A DNA stretch of 64,000 nt from Comamonas koreensis. Lineage in GTDB: Bacteria > Pseudomonadota > Gammaproteobacteria > Burkholderiales > Burkholderiaceae_C. Both the position numbers and the translations under genes were made by a program. Shown here in pieces: positions 25,208-32,298 of the stretch (position 1 is its first letter; each line of letters starts with the position of its first letter). Where the stretch lies: the NCBI RefSeq assembly GCF_014076495.1, contig NZ_CP043575.1:124001-188000 (forward strand). The letters run 5' to 3'. The notes beneath the pieces are model-generated. The model was not told the DNA's origin, did no database searches, and saw nothing but the letters and a program-made list of their open reading frames with translations.

Positions 25208-25245
25208 TAAAGAAAAGCGCCCCGGGCTCGAAAGCCAGGGGCGCT
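25208..25245 (-). terminator. Intrinsic-terminator-like attenuator in the leader of the recombination operon
   Basis: Arms AGCGCCCC (25216-25223) and GGGGCGCT (25238-25245) with an inner GGCT/AGCC stem form a strong hairpin. In the minus-strand transcript it is followed by TTTTCTTT, a true terminator signature. It stands before the first gene, 22 bp from its start codon, so it should reduce or gate expression of the whole operon. Confidence 0.75.
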
Positions 25246-25580
25246 GAATAGATAGAAGAGAGAAGTGAAATCAATGCGGAACAGCTCGCTTCGCAGCAAA
25301 CCGTTCCTGCATCACATCAGGGATATATGACTGAAGAGATTTGGGATCAGAGGAGCAGGGCTATTTCTTTAAACACGCTAGCCAGCAATGGCTCGCTTAG
25401 AGAACAGGCAAACCGAACGCTCCTAAAAAATGAGTAGAAAGTTCATATACGGCAAGCTACAGCGCAGAAAGATACGTGATACACGGTACCTCATCAATTT
25501 TTTATTGATACACGTGTTCCCCTGTGCTGCAGATGAATCCCGATACTCCGTTTCGTCAACAACCACTAACGGAGTTCAAA
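25246..25580. promoter_or_regulatory. Divergent promoter region of the recombination operon and alpA
   Basis: About 335 bp with no gene. A 9-bp direct repeat TGATACACG occurs at 25477-25485 and 25506-25514, 29 bp apart (close to three helical turns). Between the two copies lies the inverted repeat ATCAAT/ATTGAT. The repeats sit just upstream of alpA and are candidate operator sites for AlpA, the XRE protein or the integrase system. Confidence 0.5.
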
Positions 25581-25802
25581 GTGAACCAATTTTCCCCAAA
25601 TGAGCGCCCTTTCCGCGTTGTGCGCATGCAAAAAGTCAAGGAAATGACGGGACTTGCACACAGCACGCTTTTCGCAAAATATGACCCAACGAGCCCATGC
25701 TTTGATCCTACGTTTCCCAAACGTGTCCGGCTAGGTTTGCGCTCCGTAGGTTGGATTGAATCGGAAGTGGTGGACTGGGTTCAAAACTCCCGTGTCCACT
25801 AA
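25581..25802 (+). CDS. AlpA-family phage/satellite transcriptional regulator
   Basis: A 73-residue protein if started at GTG 25581, which has GGAG six bases upstream; in-frame starts at 25524 and 25533 would add 19 or 16 residues without a ribosome site. The sequence RMQKVKEMTGLAHSTLFAKY, FPKRVRLGLRSVGWIESEVVDWV is typical of AlpA/MerR-like winged HTH proteins. AlpA activates excision or satellite genes in CP4-57- and P4-like elements. It is followed by YfjI- and YfjJ-like genes, in the same order as in CP4-57. Confidence 0.85.
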   Translation: MNQFSPNERPFRVVRMQKVKEMTGLAHSTLFAKYDPTSPCFDPTFPKRVRLGLRSVGWIESEVVDWVQNSRVH

Positions 25803-25936
25803 TGCGCCTATGCCTCATCGCTGCTGATCTATTTCTTGGCTAGAAATAGGTCACTGCCAACCTCAGCAATAGCATCTAGCGCACGTTCAGTTGTAAATAA
25901 ACCAGCCACCCTTAATTTTCCACTCCAAATAGAAAT

Positions 25937-25980
25937 GCACCCGATGACTCCTATGAGAATCGGGTGCAATGGGGGTTTTT
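25937..25980 (+). terminator. Hairpin followed by a T-run between alpA and the YfjI-like gene
   Basis: Perfect 9-bp arms GCACCCGAT (25937-25945) and ATCGGGTGC (25959-25967), followed by AATGGGGGTTTTT. It may be the alpA terminator or an attenuator for the downstream replication-like gene, whose start is about 40 bp away. The rest of 25803-26009 has no gene. Confidence 0.55.
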
Positions 25981-26009
25981 ATCCATTTATTTCCAAAAAG
26001 GCCAGAATC

Positions 26010-27614
26010 ATGAAAAGCTACACAATCTCAAACAATGCCTCCCAAATAAGCATAGATACTTCTACTGTTTATATTGACGAGCCTGAGAAAATTATCAACT
26101 CGCTTGCTTCATTCAAACAAGCCATTCATGCCGTTCAATCCGAAATCCAGTCTCCGGTAGGCATGGTCTTTGGCTCAGCACTTTCCATGGCGGCTAGCTG
26201 CACTCAAGGCCTATTCGATGTCGCCTGTCCAGGCGGTGGCCGTAGCCCTACAAGCTTGTTCATTCTCACGATCGCCGAATCTGGTGAGCGCAAGACGTCT
26301 ACGGATGCGAAGTTCATGCGCATTGTTTCCGATTTTGAGCAAGAGAAAAATGATGGTATTTGCTTAGAGCCTGCAGCGCATAAGGTTGAATACGACGTGT
26401 GGAAGTCCCAACGCAAGGCTTACCAAAAACTGCTCGACAGTGCAGTTGATCAGGGCAATGAAGCATCAATCTTGAACCACAAAACCAAGCTGCTCGCACA
26501 CTATGAAAAGGAACCACGAACTACTCCAGCGCTTCGCATTATTTTTGAGGACACCACCATGTCGGCTCTACTGGAGAGCCTTGCTAATACCTCTCCCAAT
26601 GCAGTTCTTAACTCCAGCGAAGGAGGAATTCTTTTTGAGAGGGCAAATTTGGGCTTTCTTCTTCGTGCCAATAAGGTGTGGGATGGTGGAGATGTCTTTG
26701 TAGACCGATCCTCAAAGCCAAGCTATACCGTGCGAAATGCACGCTTGACCATCTCCGCCATGATCCAGAAAAAAACATTTGAACATGCCCTCAAACGCAA
26801 AGAAAGTGGTGCACGCTCTTCTGGCTTTTTTGCCCGATTCCTCGTCACCGAGCCTGATTCGACACAGGGCACGCGTTTTAGTAATTTTGCACCTACTCAA
26901 GAGTCTCAGAAAACCAAAAACCAAGAGTACATTGACTGGCTCCGAAACCGAGCACTTGAGCTGCTGCATGAATCCCTGGAGACCGATGGTCAACCTAGAA
27001 AACTAGTTCACTTCTCACCTGCTGCTGCCAAAGTCTGGAAGAATTTCTATAACGAAGTTGAGTCAGCCCTCGCTCAAAACGGGGTTCTTTCAGACATCAA
27101 AGATTTTGCATCAAAGATTTCCAACAATATGTCCCGCATTGCTGCCGTATTGCATTGCTTCTGTGGTTTAAAGGGCGATATCAGTGCCGAGACTGCGCAG
27201 TTTTCTGCTGATCTTTGTAAGGTTTACATTGCAGAATTCAAGAAGCTATTCGGATTCAAAGATCCGATAGCAATCGCCCACTCGAATGCTACAAGGGTAT
27301 ACGAATTTCTTTGCAAAAATCACCAAAAATGGAAATATTACGGATTTCCAAAATCATGGCTACTTCGCCACGGACCATACGGCTGTCGCTCAAGCATTGA
27401 GCTTGATACTGCTTTGGGAATTTTGGAGAGTAAAAATTTAGTGCGTGTAGAAAGGCAACACGGTGGACGTAGCAGCTGTAGTGTCATTCTCAACACCACG
27501 GGTTTCAATGGACAGATCTCAATCCCAAAGTTGAGTCCCCCAATGGAAGATGTCTGGAATAGTTTGCTCCAGAGTAAGACTCCCAACATTTCCCTGATCC
27601 AACTTCGCATCTGA
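26010..27614 (+). CDS. DUF3987 (YfjI-like) protein of a satellite element
   Basis: A 534-residue protein of the DUF3987/YfjI family, primase- or helicase-associated proteins of unknown detail in P4-like satellites. A P-loop-like motif AESGERKTSTDAKF lies near residues 89-102, and a Walker-B-like RIIFEDTTMSALLESL near 175-190; LNSSEGGILFERA follows. The start at 26010 (MKSYTISNN) is chosen over the longer frame from 25836, because that extension would read through the hairpin at 25937-25967 and lacks conservation. The base composition is markedly more AT-rich than the chromosomal genes to the right, a sign of transfer. Confidence 0.78.
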   Translation: MKSYTISNNASQISIDTSTVYIDEPEKIINSLASFKQAIHAVQSEIQSPVGMVFGSALSMAASCTQGLFDVACPGGGRSPTSLFILTIAESGERKTSTDAKFMRIVSDFEQEKNDGICLEPAAHKVEYDVWKSQRKAYQKLLDSAVDQGNEASILNHKTKLLAHYEKEPRTTPALRIIFEDTTMSALLESLANTSPNAVLNSSEGGILFERANLGFLLRANKVWDGGDVFVDRSSKPSYTVRNARLTISAMIQKKTFEHALKRKESGARSSGFFARFLVTEPDSTQGTRFSNFAPTQESQKTKNQEYIDWLRNRALELLHESLETDGQPRKLVHFSPAAAKVWKNFYNEVESALAQNGVLSDIKDFASKISNNMSRIAAVLHCFCGLKGDISAETAQFSADLCKVYIAEFKKLFGFKDPIAIAHSNATRVYEFLCKNHQKWKYYGFPKSWLLRHGPYGCRSSIELDTALGILESKNLVRVERQHGGRSSCSVILNTTGFNGQISIPKLSPPMEDVWNSLLQSKTPNISLIQLRI

Positions 27615-27625
27615 GTTCACAAAGT

Positions 27626-27665
27626 GGCTGCTACACCTGCTACGTAGCAGGTGTAGCAGCCTTTT
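27626..27665. terminator. 36-bp perfect palindrome, intrinsic terminator
   Basis: Two 18-bp arms (27626-27643 and 27644-27661; left arm GGCTGCTACACCTGCTAC) form a perfect palindrome, followed by TTTT. It starts 12 bp after the YfjI-like stop and should terminate that transcript. The complete symmetry means it can also extrude as a cruciform. Confidence 0.85.
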
Positions 27666-28093
27666 GCATTTGATAGAGCGATTCCCAAGCACGTCTATTG
27701 CTGAAGGATAGAAAAATTATAAAGACAGGAATCAGCATCATCTAGGATGTTTGTTTTACCGAGTGGATTTTAAAATGAAAATTCCACTTTATGGATGTAC
27801 CCAGCAAGAATACCTATCACTATTAGTGACTTCACCCCAAGCAACAGTGTATGTTTAAGTATTATTAATAAATAAAATATTAATAAACAAGATCAAACTC
27901 AACTAACGAGATCAGTAAACAATCAACTCAATCGCATCAAAGGAGTGGTGAAATCAACTAAGCCAGTGAGCTCCTAGTGATTGGCACATCTACTCCCCAG
28001 CTGAACCCATCCAGTATAAGAAAATGAGAAAAAAATATTGAGATTTATAGAAAGCTTCGAAGGGTATGTCCTAATAACCGCAAGATACAACTC
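27666..28093. other. AT-rich spacer before the Gp2-like gene
   Basis: About 430 bp of AT-rich DNA. A 27-codon frame (27775-27858, MKIPLYGCTQQEYLSLL) is open but unsupported. A GGAG-led nine-codon frame near 27940-27970 could be a leader peptide but is too short to call. The region probably contains the promoter of the downstream gene. Confidence 0.35.
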
Positions 28094-28747
28094 ATGAAGC
28101 GTAATCCACTCAACACAAATCACCATCTGCATCATGAACCTTTCTATCAAGGACATGAAGTGCAAATCAATCATGGGCCATTAATTAAGGAAAATCTTGC
28201 GCGATCACTAAATTGCTTCGAAAAAGCATTAAGCAAATATCCTCGCGTATGCTCGATGCGATTCGATCTGCACATTCCCGACAACTATTTTTCAGCAGGA
28301 TTAAATGACAATGACTTAATCAATAAATTCTTTTCATCTTTGCGCTCTCAAATCCAGAGCTCTCAAAGTAGAAGTCGGAAGTTGGGCAATCGCGTGCATG
28401 ACACGGACGTACGATATACATGGGGTCGAGAAGTAAGTAGTACCGGAAGGGTTCACTACCATATAAACCTTCTATTGAATAACGATGCATATGCCCATAT
28501 CGGGAAGTTCAATCTAGATAACGACAACATGTATAGCCGTATTCATAAAGCCTGGGCAAGTGCCTTAGGTGTTGTGATGAATGATCTGGTGGGATTGATT
28601 CACATTCCCCAAAATCCCACGTATTTGATCACAAAGGATGACGCTCAGTCTTTCGATGAAGCCTTCTTTCGATCCAGTTATTTGTGCAAGTTGGAAACCA
28701 AGGAGTTTGGGCACGGCTTCCACACTTTCGGATGCAGTAGGATATAG
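28094..28747 (+). CDS. YagK/YfjJ-type (inovirus Gp2-like) protein
   Basis: A 217-residue protein with the YagK/YfjJ C-terminal domain related to inovirus Gp2 replication proteins. Supporting segments are CFEKALSKYPRVCSMRFDLHIP, YTWGREVSSTGRVHYHINLLLNNDAY (HUH-like His motif HYHINLLL) and FFRSSYLCKLETKEFGHGFHTFGCSR. Such proteins occur in CP4-57-type elements directly after YfjI, matching this order. The His-x-His motif suggests a rolling-circle-type initiation role, which is inferred. AT-rich compared with the chromosome. Confidence 0.78.
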   Translation: MKRNPLNTNHHLHHEPFYQGHEVQINHGPLIKENLARSLNCFEKALSKYPRVCSMRFDLHIPDNYFSAGLNDNDLINKFFSSLRSQIQSSQSRSRKLGNRVHDTDVRYTWGREVSSTGRVHYHINLLLNNDAYAHIGKFNLDNDNMYSRIHKAWASALGVVMNDLVGLIHIPQNPTYLITKDDAQSFDEAFFRSSYLCKLETKEFGHGFHTFGCSRI

Positions 28748-28807
28748 CAGCATTTAGACATAGAAGCACTACTTTTCACGCCAGCAGTGTTTTTCATTTG
28801 GTGGCTT

Positions 28808-29767
28808 TTAGTGCTTTAAGTTAATGAATTGCGATACTGCATTTCTATAAGCATCATCACTTTTCAGATATTTTTTAAAATTTCTATCAATATGCTCAAT
28901 ATCAAAATACTGCTGATCTACGTTGCTTTCCTGCATTAAATGATAGCGAATTTGAAAATCATTTTTAACTTCTCTTATTGCAGATGATATTGTTTTAAAC
29001 CTCTCTCCGCGATGTTCATATTTCTCTGCCAGAAGCTCCAACAACACCTCTTTTACTTCTGCTTTATAATACAATCTTTCGGATTTTTTAGATTTGCGCT
29101 CAACAGTCTCCGCCTTGATTTTATTTTGTTCAAAATAGTGAGCTAGAGCATGCATCTTACCAATATTTATATACATATATCTCAGCAACACAAAGTAGTC
29201 TTCTTCGCAAATAAACCAAATTTTCTTTTTCTTTTTTTGTTTTTTATCGTCCTCTTTCTTTTCAGCTTCTTTTTCTTCTTTTGTTTTTTCGTCCTCAACT
29301 CCATTCAGGGAATCACCGAGGGTAAAGTAAGCTCGATAAAAACACTTTCTGTAGTAACGTATAAGCTCCAGCATCTCTCTGCATATACGCACTGCGTAGG
29401 ACTTGGTTAAACAAAAATCCCTGAATACTCCGGACTCAAGCAAAAATTGAGATGTACGGATTCGCTCTATAAGAGCCATGCGGTCATCTTCAGAAAAAAA
29501 GACATTCAATTCTTTCTCTGTAAAGACTTGCAGTTCCATTAACTCAATACAAAGACTATTTACTTGATGTTTAATTTTAATTAATTTGTCATAGGGATCC
29601 GATGCATAGGGGTCCGCATTTTTTATGTTATCACCGTGAGAACTGACATCTGTATGGTTTACCTCTTCAATCTCGGCGCAGTATTCGACAACAGGGTCCA
29701 ATGTAGCCTTCCCGATAACATCCGGCCGAGGCGATACAAGGCTTTCTATTGGAGGTTTGAAATTCAT
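28808..29767 (-). CDS. AT-rich orphan cargo protein with a charged central tract
   Basis: A 319-residue hypothetical protein. Residues 1-60 look disordered. Residues 60-155 are helical (IKHQVNSLCIELMELQVF, FLLESGVFRDFCLTKSYAVR). Residues 158-182 form a run of Lys/Glu/Asp (EKEAEKKEDDKKQKKKKK), and 183-319 are again helical (YFVLLRYMYINIGKMHALAHYF, AEVKEVLLELLAEKYEHRGERF). No catalytic motif, signal peptide or membrane segment is apparent. It lies between the satellite Gp2-like gene and the integrase gene, a position where P4-like satellites carry cargo such as phage-defence genes. It has the strongest AT bias in the window. Function unknown. Confidence 0.6.
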   Translation of the reverse strand: MNFKPPIESLVSPRPDVIGKATLDPVVEYCAEIEEVNHTDVSSHGDNIKNADPYASDPYDKLIKIKHQVNSLCIELMELQVFTEKELNVFFSEDDRMALIERIRTSQFLLESGVFRDFCLTKSYAVRICREMLELIRYYRKCFYRAYFTLGDSLNGVEDEKTKEEKEAEKKEDDKKQKKKKKIWFICEEDYFVLLRYMYINIGKMHALAHYFEQNKIKAETVERKSKKSERLYYKAEVKEVLLELLAEKYEHRGERFKTISSAIREVKNDFQIRYHLMQESNVDQQYFDIEHIDRNFKKYLKSDDAYRNAVSQFINLKH

Positions 29768-29846
29768 TTTTTACAGTATTATAAAGTTGATATTTCAATC
29801 AATTCATCGAAATAGCAAATCCTGGCCACAATGCAAATTCATACAT

Positions 29847-31088
29847 CTATGCTGTCTTTAATGGTACTAGTTCAGCACCTTGCTTTAGGTGATTAAGATA
29901 ATCTGCCCATTCACCCATCATCCGACGACGTTGATCCATGAATTCGGCGCGATCGTAAGCAGCTCCCAAAGGGCCAGATTTTCCATGCGCAAGTTGGGCC
30001 TCAATCACATCGGCATGGATGCCTGGTAAGCGCTCGATCATCATCGTACGAGCCATCGCTCGAAAGCCATGGGCGGTCATCTCTTCTCCACTGTATCCAA
30101 GGCGGCGCAACGCTGCGTTGATGGTCATATCTGACATAGGTCGCCCTTCACCCCTTGTCGAGGGGAACACAAACGTCCGGTACCCAGTGAGCGGCTGAAT
30201 TTCTCGAAGAATCTCCACCGCCTGCGGAGCTAACGGAACAAAGTGAGGCCTTCCATTGAGCTTTTGCACTACCGTGCGCTTCATCGATGCCGATGGAATG
30301 GTAAGCATCCCAGCCTCAAGATTGATCCAGCTCCACTCCATTTTGCGGATATTCGCAGGCCGCTGAAACAGTAACGCAGACAGTTGCAGTGCCGCTTTGG
30401 TGATCGGCTGACCGCTGTAGCTATCAAAAGCACGCAAGAGTTCGCCCACCTTCAAAGGCTCCAACACAGCAGGCATATGCTTGACGACAACTGGCTCCAG
30501 AGCCCCTTGTAGGTCAGGCATAGGGTTTCGCTCACAACGTCCCGTCTGAATGCCGTAGCGAAACACCTGTCCAGAATTCTGGCTCAGCGTATGGGCAGCA
30601 TCTCGATTTCCCCGACGTTCTACCTTGCGAAGAGCATTCAACATCAGTGGGGCAGTGATGTCGATGAGTTGCATGCTACCCACATAGGGGAATATGTCTT
30701 TCTCTAGCCCACGTAGCCACTTGATGGCGTACTTTTCGCTCCACCCACCTTTTTTTACTCCATGGTACTCACGCGCCACTGCCTCAAAGGTGCTTTCGCC
30801 CGCCACAGCCCTCGCGGCTTTCTCCGCCTGCTTAGCAATGCTCGGATCAATGCTTTCCGCTAGCTTGATTCTTGCATCGTCTCGCCGACGTCTAGCTTGT
30901 GCGAGTGTGACCGCTGGATAGACACCAAGCGCCAATGTCTTTTGCTTACCGCCAAACCGGTAAGCCATGCGCCAATACTTGCCAGCGGCCATGATGTGCA
31001 AATACAAGCCCCCGCCATCGCTGTGCTTATCCCCTGCAGGCTTGCCGGAGTGCTTGGCCTGTTTCACGAAGGTGTCTGTGAGCGGCAT
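29847..31088 (-). CDS. P4-type tyrosine integrase
   Basis: A 413-residue site-specific recombinase with the N-terminal DUF4102 arm-binding domain (LTDTFVKQAK, GGGLYLHIMAAGKYWRMAYRFGGKQKTLALGVYPAVTLAQARRRRDDAR) and a C-terminal catalytic domain. The active-site residues are Arg in FQRPANIRKMEW, His and Arg in HGFRAMARTMM, His in AQLAHGK and the nucleophile Tyr in AAYDRAEF. It reads away from a tRNA-Arg gene whose 3' end is 164 bp upstream of its start, so it probably integrated the island at that tRNA. Confidence 0.95.
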   Translation of the reverse strand: MPLTDTFVKQAKHSGKPAGDKHSDGGGLYLHIMAAGKYWRMAYRFGGKQKTLALGVYPAVTLAQARRRRDDARIKLAESIDPSIAKQAEKAARAVAGESTFEAVAREYHGVKKGGWSEKYAIKWLRGLEKDIFPYVGSMQLIDITAPLMLNALRKVERRGNRDAAHTLSQNSGQVFRYGIQTGRCERNPMPDLQGALEPVVVKHMPAVLEPLKVGELLRAFDSYSGQPITKAALQLSALLFQRPANIRKMEWSWINLEAGMLTIPSASMKRTVVQKLNGRPHFVPLAPQAVEILREIQPLTGYRTFVFPSTRGEGRPMSDMTINAALRRLGYSGEEMTAHGFRAMARTMMIERLPGIHADVIEAQLAHGKSGPLGAAYDRAEFMDQRRRMMGEWADYLNHLKQGAELVPLKTA

Positions 31089-31089
31089 T

Positions 31090-31138
31090 GTTGGTATGTG
31101 TCGTTGTTGGTATGAGAGATACCAGCAAAAATACCAAC
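31090..31138. repeat. Four-copy GTTGGTAT repeat cluster upstream of the integrase gene
   Basis: Two direct copies of GTTGGTATG (31090-31098 and 31106-31114) are followed by two inverted copies, ATACCAGC (31119-31126) and ATACCAAC (31131-31138). The cluster abuts the integrase start codon and lies between it and the tRNA. Such arrays fit arm-type binding sites of the integrase or an autoregulatory operator. Confidence 0.6.
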
Positions 31139-31181
31139 TTTGTCGCTAGATGTCCATAGACAAGGCAAGAGTACATTGGAC

Positions 31182-31214
31182 AAAAAAAACCCGCAATGCT
31201 TGTAAACATGCGGG
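31182..31214 (-). terminator. Intrinsic terminator of the tRNA-Arg gene
   Basis: On the minus strand, CCCGCA pairs with TGCGGG around a 13-nt loop and is followed by TTTTTTTTG (complement of 31181-31189). It lies 38 bp past the tRNA 3' end and separates tRNA transcription from the integrase gene. Confidence 0.85.
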
Positions 31215-31251
31215 CTTGAGAGATTTCCTTGGACTACCTTGGATAGCAAAG

Positions 31252-31327
31252 TGGTGCGGCTGGCGGGGATCGAACCCACGACCCTTGGCTTCGGAGGCCA
31301 ATACTCTATCCACTGAGCTACAGCCGC
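31252..31327 (-). tRNA. tRNA-Arg (anticodon CCG)
   Basis: A 76-nt cloverleaf read on the minus strand: acceptor GCGGCTG/CAGCCGC, U8-A9, D stem GCTC/GAGT, anticodon stem TTGGC/GCCAA with loop CTCCGAA (anticodon CCG), T arm GTGGG-TTCGATC-CCCGC, discriminator A and an encoded CCA. It is intact and is the presumed attachment gene of the island that begins just past its 3' end. No duplicate of its 3' end was seen elsewhere in the window. Confidence 0.96.
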
Positions 31328-31441
31328 ACAAGCTGCAGACGCCAGGCGCTGCAGATCAACCCGCAGATTATGGCATGGCTTGGATGCCCTGGCCGTTCAG
31401 TTGTCGCGCGGCATCGCACCTGTTGCCGGCACCACCAGCCT

Positions 31442-32077
31442 TCAGGCACCCGCAGGCAGCTTGCCGGGGCCAAAGCCCAGGCCTGCCAGATAGGCTTCGA
31501 CCGCTTTTTCACCCATGCTGCGCAGCGGAAAGTTGCCTTCATTGAGCACCCAGCCATGGATCAGCCCCACAAACAGGGAGTGCAAGCCCAGCGCCGCCTC
31601 CTGGGGCGTCATCTGCATCTGCACCCGGTCCCGGCTGGCGGCCTCTTCCAGATCCGCGGCAAATTTGCGCTGCGAGCAGGCAAAACTCTCGACATGGCCT
31701 TCGCGCACACTCTCTAGCTCACCGACGTATTCGAGCTTGAACAGCGCCGTGTCAAATACCTTGCGGCGGCGTTCATCCCCATCCATACTGTCGAACACCG
31801 CATAGATGGACCGGCGAATGCGGTCCAGCGGTGCGAGGTCACCGTATTTGTCATCACAAATTTCCTCGAAGGGCATGCAAATGCGATCGAGCATCGATGA
31901 AAACACATCGACCTTGTCTTTGAAGTGCCAGTACACCGCCCCGCGGGTCGCACCTGCCCGCTGGGCGATTTCGTTGAGTGAGGCGCGCGCAACGCCTTTC
32001 TCAAAGAACACCTGTTCTGCCGCATCCAGCAGCTTGATGCGGGTCTCATCTGCCTCTGCTTTGGTACGTCGGGCCAT
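31442..32077 (-). CDS. TetR/AcrR-family repressor of the divergent RND pump
   Basis: A 211-residue repressor with an N-terminal TetR HTH (ARRTKAEADETRIKLLDAAEQVFFEKG, LNEIAQRAGATRGAVYWHFKDK) and an AcrR/TtgR-like ligand-binding C-terminal domain (FKLEYVGELESVREGH, LHSLFVGLIHGWV). It is divergent from the MFP-RND-OMF operon with a palindromic operator between them, the standard arrangement for drug-responsive repression of AcrAB- and TtgABC-type pumps. Confidence 0.9.
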   Translation of the reverse strand: MARRTKAEADETRIKLLDAAEQVFFEKGVARASLNEIAQRAGATRGAVYWHFKDKVDVFSSMLDRICMPFEEICDDKYGDLAPLDRIRRSIYAVFDSMDGDERRRKVFDTALFKLEYVGELESVREGHVESFACSQRKFAADLEEAASRDRVQMQMTPQEAALGLHSLFVGLIHGWVLNEGNFPLRSMGEKAVEAYLAGLGFGPGKLPAGA

Positions 32078-32156
32078 CGCGTGTATTCCGTTCTTGCAAG
32101 CACATGACCCCTGTTTGTCAACCCAAAGGCCATGCGTTATTTATCAAATTTCGACA

Positions 32157-32184
32157 ATTATACATTTGCGCATGTATGTATAAT
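32157..32184. promoter_or_regulatory. AcrR/TtgR-like operator in the tetR-pump intergenic region
   Basis: Perfect 9-bp arms ATTATACAT (32157-32165) and ATGTATAAT (32176-32184) around 10 bp. The inner TACATTTGCGCATGTATGTA closely resembles the E. coli AcrR box. The arms overlap TATAAT-like -10 elements for both directions, so bound repressor would silence both genes. Confidence 0.75.
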
Positions 32185-32298
32185 CGCGCAGCAATTTCAT
32201 GGGAATTGAGGATCATCCGCGCCCGGATGTGAGACAAGCCCTAGAGGAACCTCCGGGTTCTCCATCTTTACCATTTCTCATCTACCGAAGGGACTTTC

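Noticed and set aside
27775..27858. 27-codon AT-rich frame before the Gp2-like gene
   Set aside because: Too short and without a convincing ribosome site; could be a leader peptide but nothing demonstrates it.
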